From Acidobacteriota bacterium (GTDB lineage: Bacteria; Acidobacteriota; Terriglobia; Terriglobales; Acidobacteriaceae), in contig JAJZAL010000272.1 of NCBI GenBank assembly GCA_021799405.1, forward strand, positions 1 through 6,639: a stretch of 6,639 bases of DNA, read 5' to 3'. The translations under genes and the position numbers were made by a program. A model generated the notes under the pieces. It saw only the letters and a list, made by a program, of their open reading frames with translations, searched no databases and was not told where the DNA came from. Positions 6,149 to 6,639 of the stretch are shown one piece after another. The number at the start of each line of letters is the position of its first letter. Positions within the stretch are counted from its first letter, which is position 1.

Positions 6149-6639
6149 TTACTTAACTAGCCCCGTAAGTACGCTGATGGGAATCGAAATGTATCCCGCG
6201 ATGAGAACCACAGCAATCCAGAGCGCGAGCCGCTTTAGAACGACTTCACGCGCTCGGGAATGAGGTATGCCGAACGACTGGAGCATGCTCCAGAGACCAT
6301 GACGAAGGTGCAGGCCGAGGAGACAAAGCGAGAAGATGTACCAGGCCGATATCCACCATACCGAGAAACCTGCAACCACATTGTGATAGACATCACCGGC
6401 GATGAACCGCGAGCCGGGATGGATGAATCCACCTGTGAACTCGAGCAGATGGAAGATCACAAAGGCAAGAACGATGGGGCCGCTCCAGTACATGGTTCGG
6501 GAGGCATAGGAGGATCGGATCGCTTCCTTGCGCGAGTAGTTGACGGGACGCGCCCTCTTGTTCCGTAACCAGAGCTGCGCCGCAGCCTCGATGTGCAGAA
6601 CCACCGAGACGATGAGAACGCTGCGGATGATCCAGAGCA
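6149..6639 (-). CDS. sdhC: Succinate dehydrogenase cytochrome b558 subunit, N-terminal part outside the window
   Basis: The membrane anchor of complex II in the five-helix, di-haem b558 family (TIGR02046-like), which binds haem b and quinone. The frame stays open to the right edge, reading LWIIRSVLIVSVV before the first internal GTG at 6604, so the gene continues outside and that GTG is not its start. Visible from that GTG are the end of helix 2 with a His in VLHIEAA (residue 4), the conserved basic loop LRNKRARPV and SSYASRTM (31-38), a helix with H52 (IFHLLEF), H74 in a loop, a helix with H99 and H102 (LGLHLRHGLW), and a last helix (about 124-145). By family comparison, three of the four haem-ligand histidines are in view: residue 4, H52 and H99 or H102. 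The TAA stop lies directly against the sdhA ATG. The operon promoter must lie beyond the window. Confidence 0.93.
   Translation of the reverse strand, partial: LWIIRSVLIVSVVLHIEAAAQLWLRNKRARPVNYSRKEAIRSSYASRTMYWSGPIVLAFVIFHLLEFTGGFIHPGSRFIAGDVYHNVVAGFSVWWISAWYIFSLCLLGLHLRHGLWSMLQSFGIPHSRAREVVLKRLALWIAVVLIAGYISIPISVLTGLVK

Noticed and set aside
4067..6160. Two long plus-strand open frames (4067-5149 and 5255-6160) opposite sdhB/sdhA
   Set aside because: They lie entirely antisense to complete, motif-rich sdh genes, have compositionally odd translations without recognisable domains, and arise from codon bias of the real genes.
6602..6604. GTG as the start codon of sdhC
   Set aside because: It lies in the middle of a predicted transmembrane helix, and the frame remains open and hydrophobic to the window edge, so the gene is partial.

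Overview
This 6.6 kb window is moderately high-GC bacterial chromosome, densely coded on both strands. The gene content suggests a soil-type bacterium, and my best guess is Acidobacteriota (Terriglobia/Acidobacteriaceae). That guess rests on remembered family resemblance: a secretin-like orphan beta protein, a B-type succinate dehydrogenase in sdhC-sdhA-sdhB order, and a DUF4440/NTF2-like protein whose wording resembles acidobacterial homologues. No rRNA, tRNA, CRISPR array, insertion sequence or phage gene is visible.

Left part, plus strand (1-1940). The 3' part of an unrecognised beta-rich protein, resembling the C-terminal part of secretins, is cut by the left edge. A complete class A serine beta-lactamase with a twin-arginine signal peptide follows, preceded by an extended -10 promoter candidate. 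Next comes a small DUF4440/NTF2-like protein, starting 62 nt after the beta-lactamase stop and probably read on the same transcript.

Middle, minus strand (1922-3237). A polytopic acyltransferase-3 (OafA/YrhL-like) membrane protein converges on the DUF4440 gene. The two stop codons are only 16 nt apart. A minus-strand intrinsic terminator for the acyltransferase lies across the end of the DUF4440 coding sequence.

Right part, minus strand (3355-6639). This is the respiratory succinate dehydrogenase / fumarate reductase operon in the order sdhC (5' part outside the window), sdhA, sdhB, ending in a hairpin terminator. The genes abut exactly: each stop codon is followed at once by the next ATG, and the same 12-nt junction is used twice. 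SdhA oxidises succinate on FAD, SdhB passes electrons along three Fe-S clusters, and SdhC anchors the complex and binds haem b and quinone.

I do not see an undescribed multi-gene system. The points most worth a second look are the Tat-exported beta-lactamase with its DUF4440 partner, the secretin-like orphan domain, the duplicated stop/start junction in sdhCAB, and the terminator embedded in a convergent coding region.
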